This document shows, in pieces, positions 18,373 to 27,195 of a stretch of 64,000 nucleotides of DNA. A program made the translations under genes and the position numbers. The notes under the pieces are model-generated. The model was not told the origin of the DNA. It ran no database searches and saw only the letters and a list, made by a program, of their open reading frames with translations. Position 1 is the stretch's first letter. Each line of letters opens with the position of its first letter. The DNA is taken from assembly GCF_015277895.1 (NCBI RefSeq), contig NZ_CP063815.1, positions 806,001 through 870,000 on the forward strand, given 5' to 3'. This DNA is from Microbacterium abyssi (GTDB taxonomy: Bacteria; Actinomycetota; Actinomycetes; Actinomycetales; Microbacteriaceae).

Positions 18373-20861
18373 TCGATCGCGACCGCTTTCCCGCGGATCC
18401 GTGGCGTCTGACCGAGACCCGCTACTCCCAGGACGGCGTCTCAGAGACGCTGTTCGCGGTGGGGAACGGCTATCTGGGGCTGCGCGGCAACCACATCGAA
18501 GGGCGAGGTGCGCACGAGCACGGCACGTTCATCAACGGGCTGCACGAGACCTGGCCGATCCGCCACGCCGAGCAGGCGTACGGCTTCGCCGAGGTCGGCC
18601 AGACCATCGTGAACGCTCCGGATGCCAAGATCATGCGTGTCTACGTCGATGACGAGCCGATCTCGTTCGACGAGGCCGAGGTGCGCGAGTACACCCGCAC
18701 GCTCGACATGCGCACCGGCGTGCTCTCGCGCAGCTTCGTGTGGGAGACGCCGTCCGGCAAGCGCATCCGCATCCGCGACGAGCGCATGGTCAGCTTCGAG
18801 GAACGGCACCTCGCGATCCTCAAGGTCGAGGTCACGGTCGAGAACGCCGACGCGCCGGTGACCATCAGTTGCCAGCTGCTCAACCGGCAGGACGGCGGAG
18901 ACGTGTACGGCGGCACGCCACCGGCCGCCGGCCAGAAGCAGAAGGCGGGGTTCGACCCCCGCAAGACCGAGAAGATCACGGATCGCGTGCTCGAGCCCGT
19001 CGAGTACTGGCAGGACGGACTGCGCTCCGCGCTGTCGTACCAGGTCGCCGATTCGGAGATGACGGTCGCGCTGGTCGCCGACCACGTCATCGCGACCGAC
19101 AACGAGTACAGCGCTCGCATCCTGATCGAGCCGGACATCGCCAAGAACGTGTTCCGGGTGCAGGCCAAGGCCGGCATCCCGATCACGATCACGAAGCTCG
19201 TCAGCTACCACACCTCCCGCGGTGTGCCGGCCCGGGAGCTCGTCGACCGGTGCCGCCGTTCGCTCGACCGCGCCGAGGTCGAGGGCGTCGAGGCGCAGTT
19301 CGAACGCCAGCGCGAGTGGCTCACCGCATTCTGGGAACGTTCGGACGTCGTGATAGAGGGGCACGACCACCTGCAGCAGGCGGTGCGCTGGTGCCTGTTC
19401 CAGCTCGCGCAGGCATCCGCGCGGGCCGACGGCACGGGCGTCCCCGCGAAGGGCGTCTCCGGCTCCGGGTACAGCGGCCACTACTTCTGGGACACCGAGA
19501 TCTATGTGCTCCCGTTCCTCACGTACACGAGCCCGCAGTGGGCCCGCAACGCGCTTCGCGCACGGGTCCTGATGCTGCCCGCGGCCCGTCGCCGCGCCAG
19601 TCAGCTCAACGAGGCGGGCGCGCTCTTCCCGTGGCGGACGATCAATGGCGAAGAGGCGTCCGCTTACTACGCGGCCGGCACCGCGCAGTATCACATCAAC
19701 GCCGACGTGAGCTTCGCGCTCGGCAAGTACGTCCGCGCCACCGGCGACGACGACTTCCTGCGTCATGAGGGCGTCGACATCGCGGTCGAGACGGCGCGGC
19801 TGTGGGCGACGCTCGGCTTCTGGCGCGGGTCGAACGGAGACGCGACCTTCCACATCCACGGCGTGACGGGGCCGGACGAGTACACCACGGTCGTCAACGA
19901 CAACCTGTTCACCAACGTCATGGCCCGCTACAACCTGCGCTACGCCGCGCGCGTCGTGCGGGAGATCGAGCAGGACGACCCGAAGGCATACGCGGGGATC
20001 GTCGAGCGCACCGGATTGGATGCCGGCGAGCCGGACGCCTGGGATCGCGCCGCGGAGGCGATGTTCATCCCATTCAGCGAGAGCCTCGGCATCCATCCGC
20101 AGGACGCGATGTTCCTCGAACGCGAGGTCTGGGACCTGGAGCACACGCCGGACGACCAGCGTCCGCTGCTGCTGCACTTCCACCCGCTGGTGATCTACCG
20201 GTTCCAAGTGCTCAAGCAGGCCGACGTCGTGCTCGCGCTCTTCCTGCAGGGCAACCACTTCACGGCGGAGGAGAAACGCGCCGACTTCGAGTACTACGAC
20301 CCGCTGACCACCGGCGACTCGACGCTCTCGGCGGTCGTGCAGTCGGTGCTCGCGGCGGAGGTCGGCTATCAGGACCTCGCCAGAGAATACTTCGAGCACT
20401 CGCTGTTCGTCGATCTCGGCGACCTGCACGGCAACGCCTCCGACGGCGTGCACGTGGCCTCGGCGGGTGGTGTGTGGACCGCGCTCGTGTCCGGCTTCGG
20501 GGGCATGCGCGACCACGCCGGCGAACTGAGCTTCGACCCCCGGCTGCCCACGGACTGGCCGTCGATGTCGTACGCGCTTCAGTGGCAGGGCAGCTCGCTT
20601 CGAGTCAACCTCAGGCGCGACGAGCTGCGGGTGCGCGTGCACGCGGGCGACCCCGTGACGTTCACGGTGCGCGGTGCGGAGTACTGGGCATCCGAGGGTA
20701 CCGAGGCCGTGGTGCCGCTGGCGGATCAGGGTCCCGTGCTGCCGGGGCGACCACGGCTCGGCCAGTTCGAGGGCGCGCGCCGCGAGGACGGCACGCGGAT
20801 CTCGGCATCCGTCCCGGTCGTCACGAGCGCCATGCCGGTGATCGCGACGTTCGAAGACTAG
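18369..20861 (+). CDS. glycoside hydrolase family 65 disaccharide phosphorylase
   Basis: The 830-aa protein matches inverting GH65 enzymes (maltose, trehalose or kojibiose phosphorylases). Blocks include the N-terminal LFAVGNGYLGLRGNHIEG, GYSGHYFWDTEIYVLPFL, HINADVSFALGKYVRATGD, and HIHGVTGPDEYTTVVNDN, whose glutamate is the expected general acid. Later come HASAGG-like HVASAGGVWTALVSGFGG and the C-terminal beta-sandwich. Coupling to the preceding mutase-like HAD gene supports phosphorolysis rather than hydrolysis. Which disaccharide is used cannot be decided from the sequence; no transporter gene is adjacent. Confidence 0.9.
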   Translation: MIDRDRFPADPWRLTETRYSQDGVSETLFAVGNGYLGLRGNHIEGRGAHEHGTFINGLHETWPIRHAEQAYGFAEVGQTIVNAPDAKIMRVYVDDEPISFDEAEVREYTRTLDMRTGVLSRSFVWETPSGKRIRIRDERMVSFEERHLAILKVEVTVENADAPVTISCQLLNRQDGGDVYGGTPPAAGQKQKAGFDPRKTEKITDRVLEPVEYWQDGLRSALSYQVADSEMTVALVADHVIATDNEYSARILIEPDIAKNVFRVQAKAGIPITITKLVSYHTSRGVPARELVDRCRRSLDRAEVEGVEAQFERQREWLTAFWERSDVVIEGHDHLQQAVRWCLFQLAQASARADGTGVPAKGVSGSGYSGHYFWDTEIYVLPFLTYTSPQWARNALRARVLMLPAARRRASQLNEAGALFPWRTINGEEASAYYAAGTAQYHINADVSFALGKYVRATGDDDFLRHEGVDIAVETARLWATLGFWRGSNGDATFHIHGVTGPDEYTTVVNDNLFTNVMARYNLRYAARVVREIEQDDPKAYAGIVERTGLDAGEPDAWDRAAEAMFIPFSESLGIHPQDAMFLEREVWDLEHTPDDQRPLLLHFHPLVIYRFQVLKQADVVLALFLQGNHFTAEEKRADFEYYDPLTTGDSTLSAVVQSVLAAEVGYQDLAREYFEHSLFVDLGDLHGNASDGVHVASAGGVWTALVSGFGGMRDHAGELSFDPRLPTDWPSMSYALQWQGSSLRVNLRRDELRVRVHAGDPVTFTVRGAEYWASEGTEAVVPLADQGPVLPGRPRLGQFEGARREDGTRISASVPVVTSAMPVIATFED

Positions 20862-20887
20862 GCGAGGTCAGTGTCCGTGGCACGCCG

Positions 20888-20893
20888 TAGGCT
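20888..20893 (+). promoter_or_regulatory. -10 hexamer of dnaX, leaderless arrangement
   Basis: TAGGCT, then 6 nt, then the GTG start at 20900. Confidence 0.55.
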
Positions 20894-20899
20894 GGACGA

Positions 20900-23164
20900 G
20901 TGACCACAGCCCTATACCGCCGCTACCGGCCCGAGAACTTCGGGGAGATGATCGGGCAGTCGCAGGTGACCGATCCGCTGATGACGGCGCTGCGCAGCGA
21001 CCGCGTCGGTCACGCCTACCTCTTCTCCGGTCCGCGCGGCTGCGGAAAGACCACGTCGGCGCGCATTCTCGCGCGCTGCCTGAACTGCGCAGAGGGTCCG
21101 ACAGACACCCCTTGCGGCACGTGCCCGAGTTGCGTCGAGCTGTCCCGCTCGGGCGGCGGTTCGCTGGATGTGGTCGAGATCGACGCCGCGAGCCACAACG
21201 GTGTCGACGACGCTCGCGATCTGCGTGAGCGGGCGACCTTCGCACCGAGCCGCGACCGATTCAAGATCTTCATCCTCGACGAGGCGCACATGGTCACCCC
21301 GCAGGGATTCAACGCCCTGCTCAAACTCGTCGAAGAACCTCCGGCGCACGTCAAGTTCATCTTCGCGACCACTGAGCCCGACAAGGTGCTCGGCACGATC
21401 CGCTCGCGCACGCACCACTACCCGTTCCGGCTCGTGCCACCCGCGGCCATGCTCGAGTACGTCGAGAAGCTCTGTGTGGAAGAGGGCGTCAAGGTCGATC
21501 AGGGCGTACTGCCGCTCGTCGTCCGCGCCGGTGGCGGATCGCCGCGAGACACCCTGTCGCTGCTCGACCAGCTCATCGCCGGGTCCGACGGCGACTCAGT
21601 CGCGTATGAGCGTGCCGTCTCGCTGCTCGGCTACACGCACGGTGCACTCCTCGACGAGATCGTCGACGCGCTCGCCGCGGGGGATGCCGCTGCCGCGTTC
21701 CCGGCGATCGACAGGGTCGTGCAGACCGGTCAGGACCCGCGACGCTTCGTCGACGACCTGCTCGAGCGGCTGCGCGACCTCATCGTGATCGCCGCGGTGG
21801 GGGATGGAGCATCCGCCGTGCTGCGCGGGCTCGCGGAAGACGAGCTCTCCCGCATGCGCGCACAGGCCGAAGCGTTCGGCGCCTCGCGGCTCTCACGGAC
21901 GGCCGATGTCGTGAGCGCCGCCCTCGATGACATGACAGGGGCGACCTCGCCTCGGCTGCACCTGGAGCTCATGATCGCTCGCGTTCTGAGCGCGGCGGGG
22001 GCAGGTGCCGGGGGTGGTGCCGGCTTCGACTCGCCGAGGCTCGCTCAGCCCGTTTCGTCTCCGGCGCCCGCGGCGCCTGCGCTCAACGACCCGCAGACGG
22101 AGGCGCCTGCGTCGAAGGCCCCCCAGCCTGCGGCGACCGCCGCGCAGGCGGCCGCCGCCCCTGCGGGGGCGGCGGAGACTTCTTCGCGGGTCGTTGAGCG
22201 AGAGAGCGAAGTGAACGAGACGAAACGCGTTGAGCGAGCGGAGCGAGTCGAAGCGTCTCCAGCCGCCGAAGCATCCGCCGCGCCTGCACCTGACCAGGCA
22301 TCCGCGCCCGCGGCTCCTGCTGCTCCAGCCCCCTCCGCCCCGGTCGATATCGACCGCATCCGCGCGGTGTGGCCCGCCGTCCTCAAGCGCCTCGAGACCG
22401 TCAGTCGTACTTCGTGGCTGCTGGTCACGGCCGTGCAGCCGCTCGAGTTCGACGCCGATACGGACGTGCTCACCGTCGGGTTCTCCAGCCCGCACGATCT
22501 GGCGAAGTTCAAGGGCACGACGCCAGGGAACGGTCCGTCCGATCACCTGCGCGCCGCCATAGAGCACGAGCTCGGGGTGAAGGTGAAGTATCGGCCGGCG
22601 CAGCTGCCTCCTGCGGCGCTGTCCGAGGCGGCTGCCCCCGCCCCGGTCCGCACCGCCCCTCCCGCTCCGCAGCCCGCGGCGCCACAGGCCGCGGCCTCGT
22701 CCGGCCCCGTCACCGATTGGGCTGTCGCGTCGATCCCGACCGAGTCCGCAGCCGTCGCTGAGGCGGCGCCGCAGCCGCAGTTCCCCGTCGACGAGGAGCC
22801 GGCCGAGGTCGAGGCATCTGCTCCCGCCGCGCCGCAGGACGGCCTCGTCGACCGCGACGAGCCACCCCTGCCCGACGATGACGACGCCCCGCCGCCCGAG
22901 GACGAGCCGCCGTATGAGCCTGCGGGCGGACCGCGAGCGGCCGCCCCGGCGTCCGTTCCTCCCGCCGCCGCGGCAGCTGCCGCATCCCCGGCGCCGGCAT
23001 CCGTCCCGGCCGCGCCGCAGCAGGCGACGCCGCGCATCGCGCCGGCCGTCACCGACCGCTCTCCCGGTGGTGTGCAGCGCTACGGCGAGGCCGTGATCCG
23101 GCAGATCCTCGGTGCGACGTTCGTGCGCGAAGAGCCCTACGAGCCGCCGACGAGGTTCGCCTGA
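20900..23164 (+). CDS. dnaX: DNA polymerase III subunits gamma and tau
   Basis: The 754-aa protein is the clamp-loader ATPase. Walker A is [18 protein letters not shown] near residue 40. Four zinc cysteines lie in [17 protein letters not shown], and Walker B/SRC motifs are [19 protein letters not shown] and [11 protein letters not shown]. The C-terminal half is a Pro/Ala-rich linker with a tau-type domain around residues 480-560 ([14 protein letters not shown]). Residues 430-453 ([20 protein letters not shown]...) are encoded by a copy of the intergenic repeat found elsewhere in this window. Its stop overlaps the recR ATG. No ybaB gene lies between dnaX and recR. Confidence 0.95.
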   Translation: MTTALYRRYRPENFGEMIGQSQVTDPLMTALRSDRVGHAYLFSGPRGCGKTTSARILARCLNCAEGPTDTPCGTCPSCVELSRSGGGSLDVVEIDAASHNGVDDARDLRERATFAPSRDRFKIFILDEAHMVTPQGFNALLKLVEEPPAHVKFIFATTEPDKVLGTIRSRTHHYPFRLVPPAAMLEYVEKLCVEEGVKVDQGVLPLVVRAGGGSPRDTLSLLDQLIAGSDGDSVAYERAVSLLGYTHGALLDEIVDALAAGDAAAAFPAIDRVVQTGQDPRRFVDDLLERLRDLIVIAAVGDGASAVLRGLAEDELSRMRAQAEAFGASRLSRTADVVSAALDDMTGATSPRLHLELMIARVLSAAGAGAGGGAGFDSPRLAQPVSSPAPAAPALNDPQTEAPASKAPQPAATAAQAAAAPAGAAETSSRVVERESEVNETKRVERAERVEASPAAEASAAPAPDQASAPAAPAAPAPSAPVDIDRIRAVWPAVLKRLETVSRTSWLLVTAVQPLEFDADTDVLTVGFSSPHDLAKFKGTTPGNGPSDHLRAAIEHELGVKVKYRPAQLPPAALSEAAAPAPVRTAPPAPQPAAPQAAASSGPVTDWAVASIPTESAAVAEAAPQPQFPVDEEPAEVEASAPAAPQDGLVDRDEPPLPDDDDAPPPEDEPPYEPAGGPRAAAPASVPPAAAAAAASPAPASVPAAPQQATPRIAPAVTDRSPGGVQRYGEAVIRQILGATFVREEPYEPPTRFA
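22187..22256 (+). repeat. intergenic-type repeat translated within dnaX
   Basis: The 70-nt stretch contains GGGTCGTTGAGCGAG, then GACGAAACG, then GTTGAGCGAGCGGAGCGAG and TCGAAGCG. These are the same words that make up the intergenic inverted repeats at 31941-32063 and 48821-48998. It keeps the dnaX frame and adds charged residues to an otherwise Pro/Ala-rich linker. Confidence 0.75.
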
Positions 23165-23757
23165 TGTACGACGGCATCGTCCAGGAGCTCATCGACGAGT
23201 TCGGCCGCCTTCCCGGAATCGGGCCGAAGTCCGCGCAGCGCATCACGTTCCACATCCTGCAGACGCCGTCCTTCGACGTCGCCCGCCTCGCCGAACTGCT
23301 CACCGAGGTCCGCGCCCGCGTGCGATTCTGCGAGATCTGCGGCAACGTGTCGGAGCAGGACCGCTGTGCGATCTGCCGCGATCCGCGCCGCAACCCCGCG
23401 CTGATCTGCGTCGTCGAAGACGCCAAGGATGTCTCGGCCATCGAGCGCACCCGCGAGTTCCGAGGCCTCTACCACGTGCTCGGCGGGGCCATCAGCCCGA
23501 TCGCCGGCGTCGGGCCCGACGACCTTCGCATCACGCAGCTCATGTCGCGCCTGGCCGACGGCACGGTGCAGGAGGTCATCATCGCGACCAACCCGAACCT
23601 CGAGGGCGAGGCGACCGCCAGCTACCTGAGCCGCCTGCTCACCACCATGCAGATCACGGTGTCGCGTCTGGCATCCGGACTGCCCGTCGGCGGCGACCTC
23701 GAGTACGCCGACGAGGTCACGCTCGGCCGTGCATTCGAGGGCCGGCGCACGCTGTGA
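23164..23757 (+). CDS. recR: recombination protein RecR
   Basis: The 197-aa protein has the normal RecR length. It contains the helix-hairpin-helix [17 protein letters not shown], the four-cysteine zinc finger [18 protein letters not shown], and a Toprim domain starting [16 protein letters not shown]. It ends with the conserved [28 protein letters not shown]. RecR acts with RecF and RecO to load RecA onto gapped DNA. The ATG overlaps the dnaX stop codon by one base, so expression is coupled. Confidence 0.96.
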   Translation: MYDGIVQELIDEFGRLPGIGPKSAQRITFHILQTPSFDVARLAELLTEVRARVRFCEICGNVSEQDRCAICRDPRRNPALICVVEDAKDVSAIERTREFRGLYHVLGGAISPIAGVGPDDLRITQLMSRLADGTVQEVIIATNPNLEGEATASYLSRLLTTMQITVSRLASGLPVGGDLEYADEVTLGRAFEGRRTL

Positions 23758-23791
23758 GCGCGCGGAGCATGTCCGTCGTGGTCGCGGCCGC

Positions 23792-24715
23792 GTGAACGCC
23801 CAGGGCGGATTCACGCGCAAGGGCTGGATCCTCTTCGCCGTCATGGCGTTCGTCTGGGGCATCACCTACCTCTTCATCAAAGAGGCCGTGCATTCGATCA
23901 CACCGCCCGCCGTCGTGGCGGGGCGGACTCTGCTGGGCGGCCTCGTGCTCCTGCCGTTCGCACTGCGCAGCGGGGCGCTGAAGGCCGCGTGGAAGCACTG
24001 GCCATGGGTGCTCGCGTTCGGCCTGGTCGAGATGGCGGGGCCGTTCCTGCTGCTCAGCCACGCCGAGACGCAGCTGCCGTCAGGGCTGACCGGGCTTCTG
24101 GTGGCGACCGTGCCGCTGTTCGCCGTCATCATCGCGCTGCTGCGCGGCGATCGCACTGCGCTGTCCCCGGTGCGACTGGGCGGGCTGCTGCTCGGGTTCG
24201 CCGGCGTCGCGGTGGTCGTGGCCGGCCCGGGACTCTTTCCGCACGAGCCGGCGAGCGTCTTCGCGATCGGCGAGATCCTGCTCACGGCACTGCTGTACGC
24301 GATCGCGCCGTTCATCATCGCGCACAAGCTCGCGGACGTCCCGTCCATCGGAACGATCACGCTCGCCCTGTTCACGATCGGCATCGGATACCTCCCGGCC
24401 GCCCTGCTCACTCAGCACGAGCTTCCGACGCTCCGCTCGACCGTGTCTCTGCTGCTGCTCGGCATCATCTGCACGGCCGTCGCCTTCGTCGCATTCTTCG
24501 CGCTGATCCGTGAAGTGGGCCCGGTACGCGCGCCGCTGTTCACCTACGTGAACCCGGTGGTCGCGATCGTCCTCGGCACCATCTTCCTGGCCGAGCCGAT
24601 CACGCCGGGGCTTCTGTTCGGCTTCCCGCTGATCATCGCCGGATGCTGGTTCGCCGCCACCGGCGGGAGGCTGCGCACTCGCAAGGAGGCGCTGCCCCCG
24701 CCGCAGATGCCCTGA
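23792..24715 (+). CDS. EamA/DMT-family membrane transporter
   Basis: The 307-aa protein has about ten membrane helices arranged as two EamA repeats. The first begins GWILFAVMAFVWGITYLFIKEA and the second begins near FAIGEILLTALLYAIAPFII. The end EVGPVRAPLFTYVNPVVAIV with LGTIFLAEPIT is typical of the drug/metabolite exporter superfamily. I chose the GTG at 23792 because the upstream extension overlaps recR and is basic and unlike the family. The exported substrate is unknown. It converges with the DUF2871 gene, 10 nt away. Confidence 0.85.
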   Translation: MNAQGGFTRKGWILFAVMAFVWGITYLFIKEAVHSITPPAVVAGRTLLGGLVLLPFALRSGALKAAWKHWPWVLAFGLVEMAGPFLLLSHAETQLPSGLTGLLVATVPLFAVIIALLRGDRTALSPVRLGGLLLGFAGVAVVVAGPGLFPHEPASVFAIGEILLTALLYAIAPFIIAHKLADVPSIGTITLALFTIGIGYLPAALLTQHELPTLRSTVSLLLLGIICTAVAFVAFFALIREVGPVRAPLFTYVNPVVAIVLGTIFLAEPITPGLLFGFPLIIAGCWFAATGGRLRTRKEALPPPQMP

Positions 24716-24725
24716 CCGCCCGGGC

Positions 24726-25193
24726 TCACTTCTCCCGGCGGATGGCGGAGAACAGCGCGAGCAGCAGCAGCACGAATCCGCCGCCCACGAGCATGTGACC
24801 GAGGCCGGCGATTCCGGCGATCATCTTGGACGATTCCAGATCCTGCACCTGCAGCATCCCGTGCCAGATGAGCATCGCACTCGTCAGCACGACACCGGCG
24901 TTGTATATCCAGAAGAACCAGCGGAACAGCAGGCTCGACGACATCGCGAACGACTTCTCCAGCGCCAGCACGATCAGCAGCACGACCATGCCGAGAGTGA
25001 GGATGTGCGTGTGCGCGAGGCCGAGCTGGCCCATCATCCCCTCCTCGAAGCCGCTCGCCTTGGTGAACTCGCGGTAGAAGAGCCCTGCGGCGAGGCCGAG
25101 CACCGTGTACACGGTGACGGCGGTCAGGAGCTGAAGCTGGGCGGAGCGCGACACGGCGCGCGAAGCACTCGAGGTGATGGTCTCTGTGGTCAT
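24726..25193 (-). CDS. DUF2871 family membrane protein
   Basis: The 155-aa protein has about four membrane helices and matches the DUF2871 pattern: VYTVLGLAAGLFYREFTKASGF, LGLAHTHILTLGMV, AMLIWHGMLQ and GLGHMLVGGGFVLLLL. Several histidines lie in or near the helices (HTH, WHG, GHM), which would suit haem or metal binding, but that is inference. The ATG at 25193 is used; CAGGCT lies 6 nt upstream as a possible -10 box. It is divergent from a two-component system whose histidine kinase starts 95 nt away and may be controlled by it. Confidence 0.82.
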   Translation of the reverse strand: MTTETITSSASRAVSRSAQLQLLTAVTVYTVLGLAAGLFYREFTKASGFEEGMMGQLGLAHTHILTLGMVVLLIVLALEKSFAMSSSLLFRWFFWIYNAGVVLTSAMLIWHGMLQVQDLESSKMIAGIAGLGHMLVGGGFVLLLLALFSAIRREK

Positions 25194-25288
25194 GAATCCA
25201 GCCTGCACGGGCGGTCGGCGACGCGGATCCATCGAAAGATCGATATCGCCGCGCCGCATTGCGCGGCCGAACGGGAGAGAATCGGAGC

Positions 25289-26485
25289 ATGTCGTCGCCG
25301 TCCGCCCCGGAACCGCCGGGCACCGATCCCTCGCGTCGACGGATGCTGACGATCGCCCGTTTCGCGCTGCATCTGATCACGGCGCTGCTTTCGGCGGTGA
25401 CGGCTTTCCGCGCGATCACGACCGGCGTGCCGCTGCTGCCCGCGATGCTCGCGGCCGGCGCGTTCCTCGCCTGGTACGCCGCCGGCGCCGCGTTCGCGCG
25501 CGGACGCTTCACCGGGTGGTGGCTCGTCGGGCTCACCATCCTGTGGCTCGGCATGCTGCTGCTCTCGGCCGAGTTCGTGTGGCTGTCGTTCCCGCTGCTG
25601 CTTCTCGCCGGGCATGTGCTGCGCCGATGGCCGTCCGTCGCGTTCGCGCTCCCCGTGCTCGCCGCGGCCATCATCGCACCGATCCTGCACCAGACTTCCC
25701 TCACGTTCGCTCACATCGCGGGCCCGCTGCTGGGCGGCGGCTTCGCGCTCGCGATCTCGCTCGGCTACGACGCGCTGCTGCGCGACGCCGTCGAACGCGA
25801 GCGCCTGATCGCCTCCCTCGTGCGCACGCAGCAGGAGATGGCTTCTCTGCAGGAGGAACTCGCCCGCACTCAGCGAGATGCCGGCGCCGCTTATGAGCGC
25901 ACCCGTCTGGCCAGGGATCTGCACGACACCATCGCTCAGGAACTCAGCTCGATGGTGCTGATGGCGCGCAGCGGCGACGCCGACCGCATGCCGCAGGTCG
26001 AGTCGCTCGCGCAGCACGCGCTGACGGATCTGCGGCGGATCGTCGCCGCCCTCGCACCGGCGGAGCTCGAGGGCGCGGCGCTGTCGGCGGCGATCGGGCG
26101 GATGCTGGACGCCCTGCAGCAGGACACCGGGATCGCGACGGACTTGAGCGTCGTTCCCGGCCTGCCGCCGCTGGCGACATCGCAGGAGGTGGTCTTCCTG
26201 CGCGTCGCGCAGTCCGCTCTCGCCAACGTCCGGCAGCATGCCGACGCATCGCACGTCTCGGTCGCGTTCGCGGCGGACGCGGGCACCGTGACGATGACCG
26301 TGCGCGACGACGGAGTCGGGTTCGTCGCCGATGGTGCGGCGCTGCCGACGACCTCGTACGGGCTGTCGGCGATGCGTTCGCGACTGCGCGAGTTCGGCGG
26401 AGCGCTCGAGGTGCGCTCCGGGCCAGGGGAGGGCACGACGCTGATCGCGGCGCTGCCGTCCGGACGCGGAGGGGAAGCGGGCTGA
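25289..26485 (+). CDS. sensor histidine kinase, NarL-partner type (HisKA_3)
   Basis: The 398-aa protein has about six membrane helices in residues 20-160, a short coiled segment (residues 165-200), then a HisKA_3 domain with the phosphoacceptor H212 in RLARDLHDTIAQELS. The ATPase domain is C-terminal: ANVRQHADASHV (N box), RDDGVGFVAD and YGLSAMRSRL (G boxes). No separate sensory domain is visible, so the membrane part probably senses directly. The start is ATG 25289, with GAGAAT 6 nt before it. Its stop overlaps the response-regulator ATG. Confidence 0.9.
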   Translation: MSSPSAPEPPGTDPSRRRMLTIARFALHLITALLSAVTAFRAITTGVPLLPAMLAAGAFLAWYAAGAAFARGRFTGWWLVGLTILWLGMLLLSAEFVWLSFPLLLLAGHVLRRWPSVAFALPVLAAAIIAPILHQTSLTFAHIAGPLLGGGFALAISLGYDALLRDAVERERLIASLVRTQQEMASLQEELARTQRDAGAAYERTRLARDLHDTIAQELSSMVLMARSGDADRMPQVESLAQHALTDLRRIVAALAPAELEGAALSAAIGRMLDALQQDTGIATDLSVVPGLPPLATSQEVVFLRVAQSALANVRQHADASHVSVAFAADAGTVTMTVRDDGVGFVADGAALPTTSYGLSAMRSRLREFGGALEVRSGPGEGTTLIAALPSGRGGEAG

Positions 26486-27102
26486 TGGTGACGAGGATCC
26501 TGCTGGTCGACGACCACCCGATCGTCCGTGCAGGACTGCGCGCCGTGATCGAGGCGCGCGGCTTCCGCGTCGTGGGAGAGGCCTCGACGGGCGAGGAGGC
26601 GCTGGTGATGGCATCCGACCTGCGCCCCGACGTCGTGCTGTGCGATCTGCGCCTCGGCGACGGCATGGACGGCGTCGAGACGACGGCCGCACTGCGCAGG
26701 ATGCCGGATGCTCCGGCCGTCGTGATCCTGACGACCTTCGACCACGACGCGCAGATCATCCGCGCGATCGAGGCGGGCGCGGCGGGATACCTGCTCAAGG
26801 ACGTCGACAACGACACGATCGTCGCCGCGATCAGCGATGCCGTGGCCGGGGCGATGGTGCTCACTCCCGGTGGGGATGCCAGGGTGATCGCCGCACTGCG
26901 CGCACCGAGGGTGCAGCTCACGGATCGTGAGCGCGAGGTGCTGGTGCTGGTCGACGAGGGTGCGGCCAACAAGGAGATCGCTGCCCGGCTGTTCATCTCC
27001 GAGTCGACAGTGAAGACCCACGTGGTCCATCTGCTGGAGAAGCTGAACGTCGCCAGCCGCGCCGCCGCGGCCAGTGAGGCTCGACGGCTCGGGCTGCTCT
27101 GA
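26485..27102 (+). CDS. response regulator, NarL/FixJ family
   Basis: The 205-aa protein has a receiver domain with the acidic pair in ILLVDDHPIVR, phosphoacceptor D54 in VLCDLRLGDG, and the conserved lysine in YLLKDVDNDT. A LuxR-type helix-turn-helix follows at about residues 140-190 (LTDREREVLVLVDEGAANKE, then STVKTHVVHLLEKL). It is translationally coupled to the kinase upstream. The divergent DUF2871 gene is the nearest candidate target. Confidence 0.92.
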   Translation: MVTRILLVDDHPIVRAGLRAVIEARGFRVVGEASTGEEALVMASDLRPDVVLCDLRLGDGMDGVETTAALRRMPDAPAVVILTTFDHDAQIIRAIEAGAAGYLLKDVDNDTIVAAISDAVAGAMVLTPGGDARVIAALRAPRVQLTDREREVLVLVDEGAANKEIAARLFISESTVKTHVVHLLEKLNVASRAAAASEARRLGLL

Positions 27103-27149
27103 CCAGCCGGACGTCCGTCACATGCACCCGGGAGCATACGCGTCGAAAG

Positions 27150-27155
27150 TAGAAT
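27150..27155 (+). promoter_or_regulatory. -10 hexamer upstream of lysC
   Basis: TAGAAT lies 40 nt before the lysC GTG, leaving a short untranslated leader with GGGAG close to the start codon. No convincing -35 box was seen. Confidence 0.4.
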
Positions 27156-27195
27156 GACGCGTGGGCGGATCTGCCCGAGATCCCTGGGAGTGAAC

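Noticed and set aside
18441..20642. A 733-codon open frame antisense to the GH65 gene.
   Set aside because: Shadow frame; the GH65 protein on the other strand shows all family motifs.
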